Positions 51,218 to 59,879 of a stretch of 64,000 bases of DNA are shown here, piece after piece. The notes under the pieces are model-generated. The model saw only the letters and a program-made list of their open reading frames with translations. It was not told the origin of the DNA and ran no database searches. Origin of the DNA: Maritalea porphyrae (lineage in GTDB: Bacteria > Pseudomonadota > Alphaproteobacteria > Rhizobiales > Devosiaceae); contig NZ_BSNI01000001.1 of assembly GCF_030159895.1 (NCBI RefSeq), forward strand, positions 611,992-675,991. Reading direction: 5' to 3'. Position 1 is the first letter of the stretch; each line of letters begins with the position of its first letter. A program made the translations under genes and the position numbers.

Positions 51218-51915
51218 CCCCGAAACTTGTCGCCCTAATCCAAAATGACTTTCGCCTGCAATGGCGATATCGCATTATCGCCGCCTATATTGTCGTTGTC
51301 GCCCTTTATGCCACAATCATCATTTCGGCCCAGGATGCGTTGCCAAACTGGGCAATCGCCATTCTGATCTACTCTGATCCAGCAGTTTTAGGTTTCTTCT
51401 TTCTTGGCGGCTTGATGATGCTCGAAAAGGGAGAAAATGTGCGCACCGCGCTGGCCATGTCAGCGATCTCACCAACACAATATCTTGCCGCAAAATCAAT
51501 AAGCCTCACCATTATTGCACTAGGTGCAGTGGTGGTGATTGCGCTGTGCGCAAAAACGCCGATCCAGGCGATGCCTATAATCCTGTTTGCAACGGCAACC
51601 ACATCCATCATGTTTATTTCAATTGGGGCGATTGTTGCCTTACGCTTCAAAACCATCAATGGATATCTGATCGGTTCGGTGCCATTTGTCACGCCACTCA
51701 TCGCCCCCGCTGCTCTCAACCTGATTGACCCTTTACCGCTTTATGCCTTCATCCTGCCGCCAACCGCACAACTCAAATTATTGCTTGTCGGATTTAGTGT
51801 CGGCAGCGCGAGCTTGGCGGTGATAACTGTCTGCGTGTTGAGCTGCATGAGTGGTGCTATAGGCAGCTTTTGTTTCACGCAGCACCTTCTTAAATCTGAG
51901 CTAGGTGACAAATGA
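51214..51915 (+). CDS. ABC exporter permease subunit 1
   Basis: The 233-residue protein has about six membrane helices and no soluble domain. It matches the ABC-2-like permeases that pair with fluoroquinolone-exporter-type ATPases (short half-permeases encoded in pairs). Overlaps of 4 bases on both sides (ATGA) show tight coupling to the ATPase and the second permease. Confidence 0.85.
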   Translation: MTPKLVALIQNDFRLQWRYRIIAAYIVVVALYATIIISAQDALPNWAIAILIYSDPAVLGFFFLGGLMMLEKGENVRTALAMSAISPTQYLAAKSISLTIIALGAVVVIALCAKTPIQAMPIILFATATTSIMFISIGAIVALRFKTINGYLIGSVPFVTPLIAPAALNLIDPLPLYAFILPPTAQLKLLLVGFSVGSASLAVITVCVLSCMSGAIGSFCFTQHLLKSELGDK

Positions 51916-52658
51916 ACTCGTTGCAAAAAACACCATTTCCAAACCGCATTTGGCATCTATTCAAATCAGACGCACTCAACATTTCACGCGATCCAATTTT
52001 GCTGATGGTGACGATTTTGAGCGTCATCCCGCCGCTACTTTTCGCGCGATTTTCAACAGACCTAGACCAGTTTGGACAAACACATTTCTCCGTTGAAACC
52101 CTGTCAACATTTCTTGCCCCGTGCGCCCTTTTGCTGCCTGCCTATTTGCTTGGTTGGGTTTCCGGCTTCTTATTGCTTGAAGACAGAGATGATCACACAC
52201 TTCTAGCCATCGAAACCACGTCTTTTGGCAAAATCGGCTTCTTTAGCTACCGCCTCATACTCGCGGCAATGGTTGGCGGCGGGCTTACTTGGTTCACGTC
52301 GTTTCTGATTTTTCCCAACCAACCCATTGAGTTGACCATTTTGATCTGCGGCCTTGTTGGGGCACAAACAGCAACTGTTGCGCTAATTTTGTTGGCATTG
52401 GCCAGCAACAAGGTTGAGGGCTTGGCGCTTTCAAAGCTGCTTAACATGGGCATACTCTTCCCCATCATTGCCGCCTTCCCCAGCCCTTGGCGACTATTTG
52501 GCGGGGTGTTCCCCAGCTATTGGATTGGTGAAATTTATATGCTTTCCACAGCAACTTACATCCCAACAGCAATCTCAATTTTTATCGCATTTGGGGTGCA
52601 TCTAATTTGGCTTGCGGCAATGCTGACCATTTCGATCCGCCGCTATGAACATTTATAG
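51912..52658 (+). CDS. ABC exporter permease subunit 2
   Basis: The 248-residue protein has about six membrane helices and is the second half-permease, presumably forming a heterodimer with the preceding gene product. A short acidic loop DRDDHTLLAIETTSFG around 95-110 is the coupling-helix candidate. Last gene of the TetR-ABC operon. Confidence 0.85.
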   Translation: MNSLQKTPFPNRIWHLFKSDALNISRDPILLMVTILSVIPPLLFARFSTDLDQFGQTHFSVETLSTFLAPCALLLPAYLLGWVSGFLLLEDRDDHTLLAIETTSFGKIGFFSYRLILAAMVGGGLTWFTSFLIFPNQPIELTILICGLVGAQTATVALILLALASNKVEGLALSKLLNMGILFPIIAAFPSPWRLFGGVFPSYWIGEIYMLSTATYIPTAISIFIAFGVHLIWLAAMLTISIRRYEHL

Positions 52659-52728
52659 CCAAAATGACCTCGCCACATTCAATTTTTGCGCTATGATCGG
52701 GCAAAAAAGATGGTGAGGCCACAAGCGC

Positions 52729-53406
52729 ATGACGCTCTTATCGACACTACTGCCCCTGTTGTTTTGGGCCTTTTACGGGCTGTTTAGCCGGATTATAGGC
52801 CGACGCCGTGCTTCAATGTCAGCTCTTATGGCCACGCAACGCTTGCGGTGGGTTCAAAATGCAGTGCGCCGCGACACCCCGATTGACGGCATTTTGACAG
52901 GCAACATCATGAGTGCCGTATCATTCTTTGCATCAACATCTGTGCTGTTGATTTTGGCGATGTTTGCGGTCATTGGCCAACTCAACGATTTGCTGCCAAC
53001 GATCCGGTCAATGAGTTGGGGCGAGGCATACACGGACTTTGACTATCAGTTCCACTTCGTGGTGATGCTTGTCATGACGGTGATGGCATTTTTATCCTTC
53101 ACCTTGTCGCTCCGCCACTTCAACCATTTCTGTATTTTGCTCGGCGCCGCTGATCACTCAGTCAATAGCGATCCGGCAGAAGTTGAAGCTATGGCCAACC
53201 TAAACGCGCAAGGCGCGCGACACTTCAATAATGGCATTCGAGCCTACTATTTTTCTCTCGCCAATGTGGGCTGGTTTCTTTCCAGTGAAATCGGCATGAT
53301 CATGGCCATCGGCACGATTGGCTTCATTATTTACCGCGAATATTTTTCTGCCGCGCGCAACGCAATTTCTTTATTGCCAGGCGCCAATAACTCAAGTGAG
53401 GACTAA
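52729..53406 (+). CDS. DUF599 membrane protein
   Basis: 225 residues with four hydrophobic helices and the DUF599 core: LRWVQNAVRRDTPIDGILTGNIMSAVSFFASTSVLL and FFSF-type SLRHFNHFCILLGA. Function unknown. It is followed at one base by the LprI-like gene, and then by the AlkC-like gene at three bases, so the three form an operon separate from the exporter (70 bases upstream). Confidence 0.88.
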   Translation: MTLLSTLLPLLFWAFYGLFSRIIGRRRASMSALMATQRLRWVQNAVRRDTPIDGILTGNIMSAVSFFASTSVLLILAMFAVIGQLNDLLPTIRSMSWGEAYTDFDYQFHFVVMLVMTVMAFLSFTLSLRHFNHFCILLGAADHSVNSDPAEVEAMANLNAQGARHFNNGIRAYYFSLANVGWFLSSEIGMIMAIGTIGFIIYREYFSAARNAISLLPGANNSSED

Positions 53407-53407
53407 A

Positions 53408-53905
53408 ATGACCAAACTGATATTGCCGCTCGCGGCCATTGCAGCGCTAAGCATGACCAACACAAGCCATGCGCAAGAATTTACCACCGAAGACGAAATC
53501 AACATGCAGCAATGCATTGAGACCGTGCATCAATACCAAGCGGATGGTGAAAACATCTCCATGCGGGAATGCATTGGTGCGGCTTCGCGCGTTTGCATGG
53601 ACGAACCAGGTGGCAGCAGCACAGTGGGCATGAGTGAATGTACCATGCACGAAAATGCGTGGTGGGATCAGCACCTCAACTTCCTCTATCAAGATCTCAA
53701 AGACAATCTAACCAGCGAACAGTTCACCAAACTGCGGGACGCTCAGCGCGCTTGGATCAAGTTCCGTGATGCAGACTGCGACTTCAATTATGAATATTGG
53801 AAAGAAGGCACGATCCGCTCAACTTTCTACACAAGCTGCGTTCTGGACAAAACAGCGAGCCGTGCGATTGAGCTTGAAGGTTACTTGGAATGGATAAACC
53901 TCTAA
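53408..53905 (+). CDS. LprI-like (DUF1311) exported protein
   Basis: 165 residues from the ATG at 53408. A signal peptide (MTKLILPLAAIAALSMTNTSHA) precedes a lysozyme-inhibitor LprI N-terminal-type domain with WWDQHLNFLYQDLKDNLTSEQFTKLRDAQRAWIKFRDADCDF, the family signature. Paired cysteines suggest disulfides. LprI-like proteins inhibit lysozyme in some species; here the role is inferred. An upstream in-frame extension lies inside DUF599. Confidence 0.88.
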   Translation: MTKLILPLAAIAALSMTNTSHAQEFTTEDEINMQQCIETVHQYQADGENISMRECIGAASRVCMDEPGGSSTVGMSECTMHENAWWDQHLNFLYQDLKDNLTSEQFTKLRDAQRAWIKFRDADCDFNYEYWKEGTIRSTFYTSCVLDKTASRAIELEGYLEWINL

Positions 53906-53908
53906 CCT

Positions 53909-55036
53909 ATGCCAGAACCGTTCAAGAATTTTTTCAATATTCCATTGATTGAAAAGATGGCAGCGCTGTTTGGCGCTGCCGACCCTACATTTGACCAAGC
54001 GCAATTTGTTGAGCTTGCCACCAAAGACTTTGAAGCGCTTGAGCTCAAACAAAGATCCAATCAAATTCGCGACGCAATGGTGGCAACTTTGCCAAATGAT
54101 ATTGACGTTGCGGGCCCGATTTTAGTCCAATCCTTGGGCCCCGAAGCGCCAGTTGATGGCGGTACAACCCAAGAAGGCGCCAAGGGCCTAAGCGGTTTTG
54201 CCATTATGCCAATGGCTGACTTTGTTGCTGAAATTGGGCACGATGAAATTGACAAGAGTTTCGCCGTTCTTGAGGAGCTCACCAAGCGCTTTAGCGCTGA
54301 ATTTGCCGTGCGCCCATTCATCATCGCCAACCCTGATGCAGCCATGAAGCAATTCGCCCGCTGGGCAACGCATGATAACCCACATGTGCGCCGCCTTGCA
54401 TCAGAAGGGTGTCGACCTTTGTTGCCCTGGGGCCTGCGTATTCAGCAGTTCGTCAAAGACCCCACGCCAATTCTGCCAATATTGGAAAAGTTGAAAGACG
54501 ACCCAACAGAATATGTGCGCCGTTCTGTAGCGAACAACATCAATGACATTGCCAAAAACCAACCCGAATTGGTGGCGCAAATCGCCAAACAATGGCTGAA
54601 AGGCGCGGACAAAAACCGCGAACGCCTCGTCCGTCACGCGTGCCGGACGCTGATCAAAAAGGGACATAAACCGACTCTCACTGCCCTAGGTTATGGCGAA
54701 ATCAAAGCAGATTTTAATAGCTTTCAGCTCAAAGCCGATCAACTCAAACTAGGCGAGAACCTGAACTTTAGCTTCGAATTGGAAAGCAAAAGTGATGTCG
54801 CACAGCCCATTATTCTGGACTATGCCATCTATTTCAAAATGGCCAACGGCTCGCTCTCGCCAAAAGTTTTCAAACTAAAAACCGGAACGTTAGATGCCGG
54901 CCAGAAAATGCAGGTTGAAAAGGCGCACAAGATCAAACAGATCACGACACGCACTTTCTATGCTGGCGAGCACGCCATCGAAATATTGTGCAATGGCGAA
55001 ACGCTAGGACGCCTGTCGTTTGATCTCGCCCTGTGA
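53909..55036 (+). CDS. alkC: DNA alkylation repair protein AlkC-like with C-terminal Ig-like domain
   Basis: 375 residues. The first two thirds form a HEAT-like repeat array of the AlkC/AlkD glycosylase superfamily (FARWATHDNPHVRRLASEGCRPLLPWG and DPTEYVRRSVANNINDIAKNQPELV). The last ~110 residues (SFQLKADQLKLGENLNFSFELESKSD onward) are beta-rich and match the Ig-like domain of the AlkC-alpha group. It removes N3-alkylated adenine or similar lesions. The gene's last 33 bases overlap the convergent nucleotidyltransferase-family gene. Confidence 0.88.
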   Translation: MPEPFKNFFNIPLIEKMAALFGAADPTFDQAQFVELATKDFEALELKQRSNQIRDAMVATLPNDIDVAGPILVQSLGPEAPVDGGTTQEGAKGLSGFAIMPMADFVAEIGHDEIDKSFAVLEELTKRFSAEFAVRPFIIANPDAAMKQFARWATHDNPHVRRLASEGCRPLLPWGLRIQQFVKDPTPILPILEKLKDDPTEYVRRSVANNINDIAKNQPELVAQIAKQWLKGADKNRERLVRHACRTLIKKGHKPTLTALGYGEIKADFNSFQLKADQLKLGENLNFSFELESKSDVAQPIILDYAIYFKMANGSLSPKVFKLKTGTLDAGQKMQVEKAHKIKQITTRTFYAGEHAIEILCNGETLGRLSFDLAL

Positions 55037-55648
55037 CGCTTCTTCATCCCAGGGTACGATCGTCAATTCAGGCCAATGCTGCAACGCACGCACTCCTTTA
55101 GTGATGTGTGTTTTCTCATTCGCCAGAACATAGTTCGGCGTCACGCGGAACGAAAAGATTTCGTTCAATCCATATGGCGCGTAAAGCTCCAGCTGATCGT
55201 TCTGCCGCATGCGGACACCCACTGCGTGGGTAATCGACGCAAAACGGTCAATCCCCTCTTCAGCAGAAGTCAGTGGCGCATAGTCCTGACCGAAATGATC
55301 TTTGTACCAAAGATGCACCCGCGCCTGATTGCGCACTTCAACCGGCGGATTGATGCCAGCAAAAACTTGTTCTGCTCGCTTAATCACCAAATCCTCGGCT
55401 TCATAGCTCAAATCTGAGCGATCAAAGTAAAATAGGTCAATATCCTTCACGCCCTGCATGAAAGGACGGTCGGTCAAATAATTCCAAATATTATTGTAAA
55501 TTGCACCCGATACAATCCAATGATCGGGCAATTCCATATCGCGTGCGCGCTTTAGAACGTCCATCATCAAAGGATAAGAACGAATAATTTCCTTGAGCGC
55601 GCAGCTCTGTTCATCAAATGGTAAATCAGCAAATCTCAAATGTTTCAT
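55004..55648 (-). CDS. Nucleotidyltransferase-family (PF06042-like) protein
   Basis: 214 residues. The pattern DHWIVSGAIYNNIWNYLTDRPFMQGVKDIDLFYFDRSDLSYEAED contains the GA-xxN-xxW-N and D-x-D features of this small nucleotidyltransferase-like family; VRNQARVHLWYKDHFG and the region around SAEEGIDRFASITHAVGVR follow. Function unknown. The start is ATG at 55648 or 55657 (neither has a good Shine-Dalgarno). It overlaps alkC by 33 bases on the other strand. Confidence 0.85.
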   Translation of the reverse strand: MKHLRFADLPFDEQSCALKEIIRSYPLMMDVLKRARDMELPDHWIVSGAIYNNIWNYLTDRPFMQGVKDIDLFYFDRSDLSYEAEDLVIKRAEQVFAGINPPVEVRNQARVHLWYKDHFGQDYAPLTSAEEGIDRFASITHAVGVRMRQNDQLELYAPYGLNEIFSFRVTPNYVLANEKTHITKGVRALQHWPELTIVPWDEEASQGEIKRQAS

Positions 55649-55774
55649 GGCCACCATATGGCATATTTCACAAAGAACACATAGAGAACAAATTTGACGA
55701 TTTTGCAGTTTTAGACCTTGAAAAATGCAAAGCCTTTGATTCCAAAGTAAGTTTTCGAAGTGAGTAATTCGACC

Positions 55775-55802
55775 CTGACGGAACAAACTTTGGTCCCGTC
55801 AG
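55775..55802 (-). repeat. Hairpin after the pirin gene
   Basis: CTGACGG and CCGTCAG arms enclose 14 bases, starting 17 bases past the pirin stop. No T-run follows on the minus strand, so a terminator role is only possible. Confidence 0.4.
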
Positions 55803-55818
55803 AGCATGATTATTCGCA

Positions 55819-56745
55819 TTAGCCGCGCCAATCGGCACCACTTTGTTTAATGAATGTGCCCGCCTGCAATTCATTTACCGCATCGATGAGCTCTTGCCGT
55901 GTATTCATAACAATTGGCCCATGCCACGCCACCGGCTCTTGCAGCGGCTTGCCCGAAATCAGCAAAAAGCGCACACCTTCGTCACCAGCTTGCACAACCA
56001 CCTCGTCGCCGGTGTCAAAATAAACAAGGGTACGATCGCCGCTCATGTCGCGAATATGTAGCTCCTCACCTGCCACTTCTTTTTCAGTAAGCACACCAAC
56101 AGGTTTGGAGGCGTCACGAAAACTGCCGGAGCCGGCAAACACATATGCAAAAGTATTGCGATATGTATCAACTTTGAACGTTTTCCTCACGCCCGCGGGC
56201 ACAGAAATATCAAGATATTGTGGATCAGCGGCAATGCCATCCACAGGGCCCTTTTTGCCCCAAAATTCGCCAACAACCACCCGTACGGATGTACCATCAT
56301 CATCGACAATTGTTGGAACGTCGCTTGCTTCCACATCTTGATAGCGTGGCGCTGTCATTTTCATTGAAGCGGGCAAGTTAGCCCACAATTGAAACCCATG
56401 CATTTGCCCATTCTCGTTACCTTTCGGCATTTCTTGATGCATGATGCCAGAGCCAGCGGTCATCCATTGCACATCACCGGCGTTTAGCTCGCCCTTGTTG
56501 CCTAAGCTGTCGCCATGCTCCACGGAACCGGAAAGGACATAGGTAATGGTTTCGATGCCCCTGTGCGGATGCCAAGGAAAGCCCTGAATATAGTCTTCTT
56601 CATGTTCATTGCGGAAATCATCGAACAACAAGAACGGATCTAGCTCGCGCGGCTGATGAAAGCCAAACGCCCGATGCAACTTAACGCCTGCGCCTTCCAT
56701 CGTGGGTTGCGCGGAAACTGTTTTCTTTACTGGTCGAATAGACAT
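55819..56745 (-). CDS. Pirin-family protein
   Basis: 308-residue double cupin. The pirin metal ligands can be placed at His59 and His61 (FPWHPHRGIETITYV), His103 and Glu105 (SGIMHQEMP). Pirins can act as quercetinase-like dioxygenases or redox-sensitive cofactors. ATG at 56745 follows ATCGGGAGACAAAG; an upstream in-frame start at 56775 is weaker. The gene stands alone. Confidence 0.93.
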   Translation of the reverse strand: MSIRPVKKTVSAQPTMEGAGVKLHRAFGFHQPRELDPFLLFDDFRNEHEEDYIQGFPWHPHRGIETITYVLSGSVEHGDSLGNKGELNAGDVQWMTAGSGIMHQEMPKGNENGQMHGFQLWANLPASMKMTAPRYQDVEASDVPTIVDDDGTSVRVVVGEFWGKKGPVDGIAADPQYLDISVPAGVRKTFKVDTYRNTFAYVFAGSGSFRDASKPVGVLTEKEVAGEELHIRDMSGDRTLVYFDTGDEVVVQAGDEGVRFLLISGKPLQEPVAWHGPIVMNTRQELIDAVNELQAGTFIKQSGADWRG

Positions 56746-56886
56746 CTTTGTCTCCCGATATGTGGGGCAGTCCATGCGCCGCCCCTGTTATCGGTCAATA
56801 TAAGTGCACAATAAATAAGATTAACCGCCAAAACGGAAACAGTCTTTTCCCAGATTAGGTGGAAACAAAAATGTGCCTTTGTCGCG

Positions 56887-57291
56887 TTAAACGCCAATTT
56901 CCATACGAACCCGCTCGGGCCAATACGAGACTAAACCTTTGATGGTTCGCGCAAAGTTGAAGGGAATGTCATAGCTCCACGCGATTTCTTTGCCGTAATA
57001 ACTATAATAGGATGCATCACCTTTCAGTGGACAATGCGTTTTCTTGTCCAATACCGACAATTCCTGGCGCAAATCTGTCTTCGGCAAATAAATGCGGGGC
57101 GGATAAATGGTCTTCCCAGTCTCTTGCAACCAAACTGCCTGTTCACTTTGCGCAATCAATTCATCGACCACATAAATCTCAACCAACACACCAACCGGCT
57201 GAATATGCATATAGTGATCTCGGTTGCGCGGATTACGAACTATTGCGTCAGCAAAAACACTGCGCGCGTTCGGTGCGATATCGTTGATCAT
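56887..57291 (-). CDS. DUF427 protein
   Basis: 134 residues. The DUF427 core is present: VVDELIAQSEQAVWLQETGKTIYPPRIYLPKTDL, then LDKKTHCPLKGDASYYSYYGKEIAWSYDIPF. Function unknown. It is divergent from a LysR regulator at 138 bases. Confidence 0.9.
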   Translation of the reverse strand: MINDIAPNARSVFADAIVRNPRNRDHYMHIQPVGVLVEIYVVDELIAQSEQAVWLQETGKTIYPPRIYLPKTDLRQELSVLDKKTHCPLKGDASYYSYYGKEIAWSYDIPFNFARTIKGLVSYWPERVRMEIGV

Positions 57292-57390
57292 TAGGCGCTC
57301 CTATGCCTATCCGTATCTTCTTAATTCATAATCTAAGGGCCAGAATACAAGCGTGCGCTCTCGGTTGGAATATGCAACAAAAATGCACTA

Positions 57391-57408
57391 TGGTTCAAAT
57401 ATGAACCA
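57391..57408. promoter_or_regulatory. Candidate LysR-type operator
   Basis: TGGTTCA-AATA-TGAACCA is an 18-bp perfect palindrome just upstream (20 bases) of the LysR-type start codon, in the DUF427/LysR divergent region. It lacks the classical T-N11-A form, so autoregulation is inferred from position only. Confidence 0.6.
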
Positions 57409-57428
57409 GACAATGCGAGACCCCATCA

Positions 57429-58331
57429 ATGACGACTGCCATCCAACGCCTGAATTGGGAAAACATCAAAATCTTCCTCGCCATCGCACGAGGCGGCAGC
57501 CTTCGTCGCGCCGCAGAAGAGTTGCGGATCAATCATGCCACAATGGCGCGTCACCTCAATACCCTGGAAGATCAAGTTGGTGCCCGCCTTTTTGACCGCA
57601 CAAAAACCGGCTTGAACCTGACCACAATTGGCGAAGAATTATTGCCTTTTGCTCAAAACATTGAGGCCGAGATCGCTGCGGCATCGCGCTTGGTGACAGG
57701 TCGGGATCATCGTCACGAAGGGGTTGTGTATTTCTCACTTCCGCCGTCCTTGGTGCTTTCGCCAATCAGTCAATATTTGGCAGACTTTGCCCGTGAATAT
57801 CCGCAAATTGAGGTGGTGCTGCACCTCTCAAATGCGTTTGCAAAGCTGCATAAACGTGAGGCAGACGTTTCTTTGCGATATGCACAAGAAGTCACCGATG
57901 ACCTGGTGGGCCGCCGATTGGTGCGCTGCAACAAGGCTGTTTATTGCACCCCGCAATATGCAGAAAAGGTGCTCGACAACCAAGGCGATGGATTGCACTG
58001 GATCGGTTGGGCAGAAGAAGTGGGGGCACAACATGTCCCTTGGACCCTAAAGTCAGCTTTCCCCAAAGCAACGCTTAAATACCGCGCCAACGAAGTTGCA
58101 CCGCAACTCACCCTGGCAAGTTCTGGGCTGGGATTGACGATGCTGCCATGTTTTATCGCTGATCAATATCCTGGCCTTATCCGCGCGCCATACAGTGCGC
58201 CTTTGCCAGACCGATCAATCTGGTTGTTGTTGCACAATGACTTGCGTGGCACTGGTCGTATTCGCGCATTCGTTGATTACTTAGCGGACCGAATTTTAGC
58301 CGACAAAGCGACATTCCGTGGCATTGTTTGA
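57429..58331 (+). CDS. LysR-family transcriptional regulator
   Basis: The 300-residue protein has an N-terminal winged helix (LNWENIKIFLAIARGGSLRRAAEELRINHATMARHLNTLEDQVGARLFDRTKTGLNLT) and a LysR substrate-binding domain. The GrvA/Cbl-like detail is not resolved. It is divergent from DUF427 and convergent with the HxlR gene. Confidence 0.92.
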   Translation: MTTAIQRLNWENIKIFLAIARGGSLRRAAEELRINHATMARHLNTLEDQVGARLFDRTKTGLNLTTIGEELLPFAQNIEAEIAAASRLVTGRDHRHEGVVYFSLPPSLVLSPISQYLADFAREYPQIEVVLHLSNAFAKLHKREADVSLRYAQEVTDDLVGRRLVRCNKAVYCTPQYAEKVLDNQGDGLHWIGWAEEVGAQHVPWTLKSAFPKATLKYRANEVAPQLTLASSGLGLTMLPCFIADQYPGLIRAPYSAPLPDRSIWLLLHNDLRGTGRIRAFVDYLADRILADKATFRGIV

Positions 58332-58340
58332 CCGCTCGGT

Positions 58341-58688
58341 TCATTTGTTGGGTTGAGACAATAGCTCTTCGCCCCATTTTTTTGCTAACGCACCAAGCGG
58401 CACAAGGTCTTCGTAAAGCTCTTTACCTAAAGGGGTAAGCACGTAACCATCTGCCACGCGTTCAACAAAACACGCCACTTGCAGTTCTTTCAATCGCATA
58501 TTGAGTGCAGCAGGTGAAATTGACTCGCAATGAGCCTGCAACTCCCTGAATGTGCATGGTCCGATTTCGCTGAGCACCCAAACAATACCCATCGACCAAT
58601 TTCGACCCAACAAATCAAACAACGCCATAATTGGCGCGCCCGTTTTCGAACCGCGTACCGGCTGCCCTGGGCGAGGAATATCTACCAT
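58341..58688 (-). CDS. HxlR-family transcriptional regulator
   Basis: The 115-residue winged-helix protein has MALFDLLGRNWSMGIVWVLSEIGPCTFRELQAHCESISPAALNMRLKELQVACFVERVADGYVLTPLGKEL, the HxlR core. One internal Cys near the second helix could allow redox or aldehyde sensing. It is divergent from the SMP-30 lactonase gene, with operator-like repeats in the 65-base gap. Confidence 0.9.
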   Translation of the reverse strand: MVDIPRPGQPVRGSKTGAPIMALFDLLGRNWSMGIVWVLSEIGPCTFRELQAHCESISPAALNMRLKELQVACFVERVADGYVLTPLGKELYEDLVPLGALAKKWGEELLSQPNK

Positions 58689-58691
58689 ATT

Positions 58692-58708
58692 GCTATACTT
58701 TCTATAGC
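58692..58708. promoter_or_regulatory. Candidate HxlR operator
   Basis: GCTATA-CTTTC-TATAGC has perfect 6-bp arms in the HxlR/SMP-30 divergent promoter; a third TATAGC half lies at 58731-58736. Confidence 0.6.
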
Positions 58709-58753
58709 GTGTTATCGATGCTTCAAATTATATAGCAAATACGGACAACCACA

Positions 58754-59692
58754 ATGACAAAGATCAAACATTTTGAAATCCTTGATGATCGCTTTAAGCG
58801 CTGCGTGCAAACAGACGAGCCACTTGAGCAATTATGGACTGGCGGCAAATGGACCGAGGGTCCTGTTTACTCAGCCGCCCATAGATGCCTTTATTTCAGC
58901 GACATCCCCAATGATCGCCGTATGCGATGGGACGAGCTTTCGGGCGTAGTATCAGATTTCCGTAGCAACCTTGGCTGCTACACAAACGGCGCAACTATGG
59001 ATCGACAAGGGCGTCAGGTCACATGTGAGCAAGGCACAAGGTCTGTTGTGCGCATCGAGCATGATGGAACCATCACAACCCTCGCGTCACATTTTAACGG
59101 CAAGCGCTTTAACAGCCCCAATGATGTGGTGGTCCGATCAGATAACTCCATCTGGTTCACTGACCCTGCCTATGGCATTGATAGTCCTTATGAGGGATTT
59201 GAAGCACCGCGAGAAGTGGACGGCGAACATGTTTATCGCATCGATCCCAAAGACGGCACCATCAAGCAAGTTACCAACGATTTTGCATGCCCAAATGGTT
59301 TGGCATTTTCACTCGACGAACAATTTCTCTACATCGTTGACTCGTGCGGCTCCAAATACCCTTCCGGTCAACGCCACATGCGCAAATTCACTGTTAGTGA
59401 CGATGGCATGTTGGAGGGAGGCGATGTATTTGCCGAATGCACAACCGGTGTGTTTGATGGGTTAAGACTGGACAACAAGGGCCGCATTTGGACAAGTGCA
59501 CAGGATGGGGTCCATTGTTACGACCCTGACGGAACCTTGATTGGTAAGATCCACATTCCAGAAGAAGTCTCCAACCTATGCTTTGGTGGTCCCAAGCTTA
59601 ACAAACTATTCATCACAGCATCGTCCAGCCTTTATTGCATCTTGCTTCCCGTATCAGGTATCTCAGATTTTGCACGACCAGCAAGCCGATGA
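58754..59692 (+). CDS. SMP-30/gluconolactonase family hydrolase
   Basis: The 312-residue six-bladed propeller has the metal ligands of the family at Glu35 (KWTEGPVYS), Asn in FNSPNDVVV and Asp in GVFDGLRLD, with CPNGLAFSLDEQFLYIVDS typical. It hydrolyses a sugar or other lactone in the cytoplasm. The last about 12 residues (SGISDFARPASR) are unlike the usual ending. Divergent HxlR gene is its probable regulator. No signal peptide. Confidence 0.9.
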   Translation: MTKIKHFEILDDRFKRCVQTDEPLEQLWTGGKWTEGPVYSAAHRCLYFSDIPNDRRMRWDELSGVVSDFRSNLGCYTNGATMDRQGRQVTCEQGTRSVVRIEHDGTITTLASHFNGKRFNSPNDVVVRSDNSIWFTDPAYGIDSPYEGFEAPREVDGEHVYRIDPKDGTIKQVTNDFACPNGLAFSLDEQFLYIVDSCGSKYPSGQRHMRKFTVSDDGMLEGGDVFAECTTGVFDGLRLDNKGRIWTSAQDGVHCYDPDGTLIGKIHIPEEVSNLCFGGPKLNKLFITASSSLYCILLPVSGISDFARPASR

Positions 59693-59879
59693 ATCACTAG
59701 CGTTTGTTTCAACCGATCAGCGAGACAATGAATATTTTAACAAGCAAACACTTTTTCTATTGAAATTCCCACATTTCAAATGCATAATTAAAGGGCAGGC
59801 GCACTCGCGCTTTCCTCCCCTTTGTTTGGCGCACCGTGCCAAGTTTGTTTGAGATTTATATTTGATTGGATAATCGGCC

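Noticed and set aside
52668..52718. CCTCGCCA/TGGTGAGG inverted repeat after the ABC exporter
   Set aside because: Arms are imperfect and 35 bases apart with no T-run directly after; not called as a terminator.
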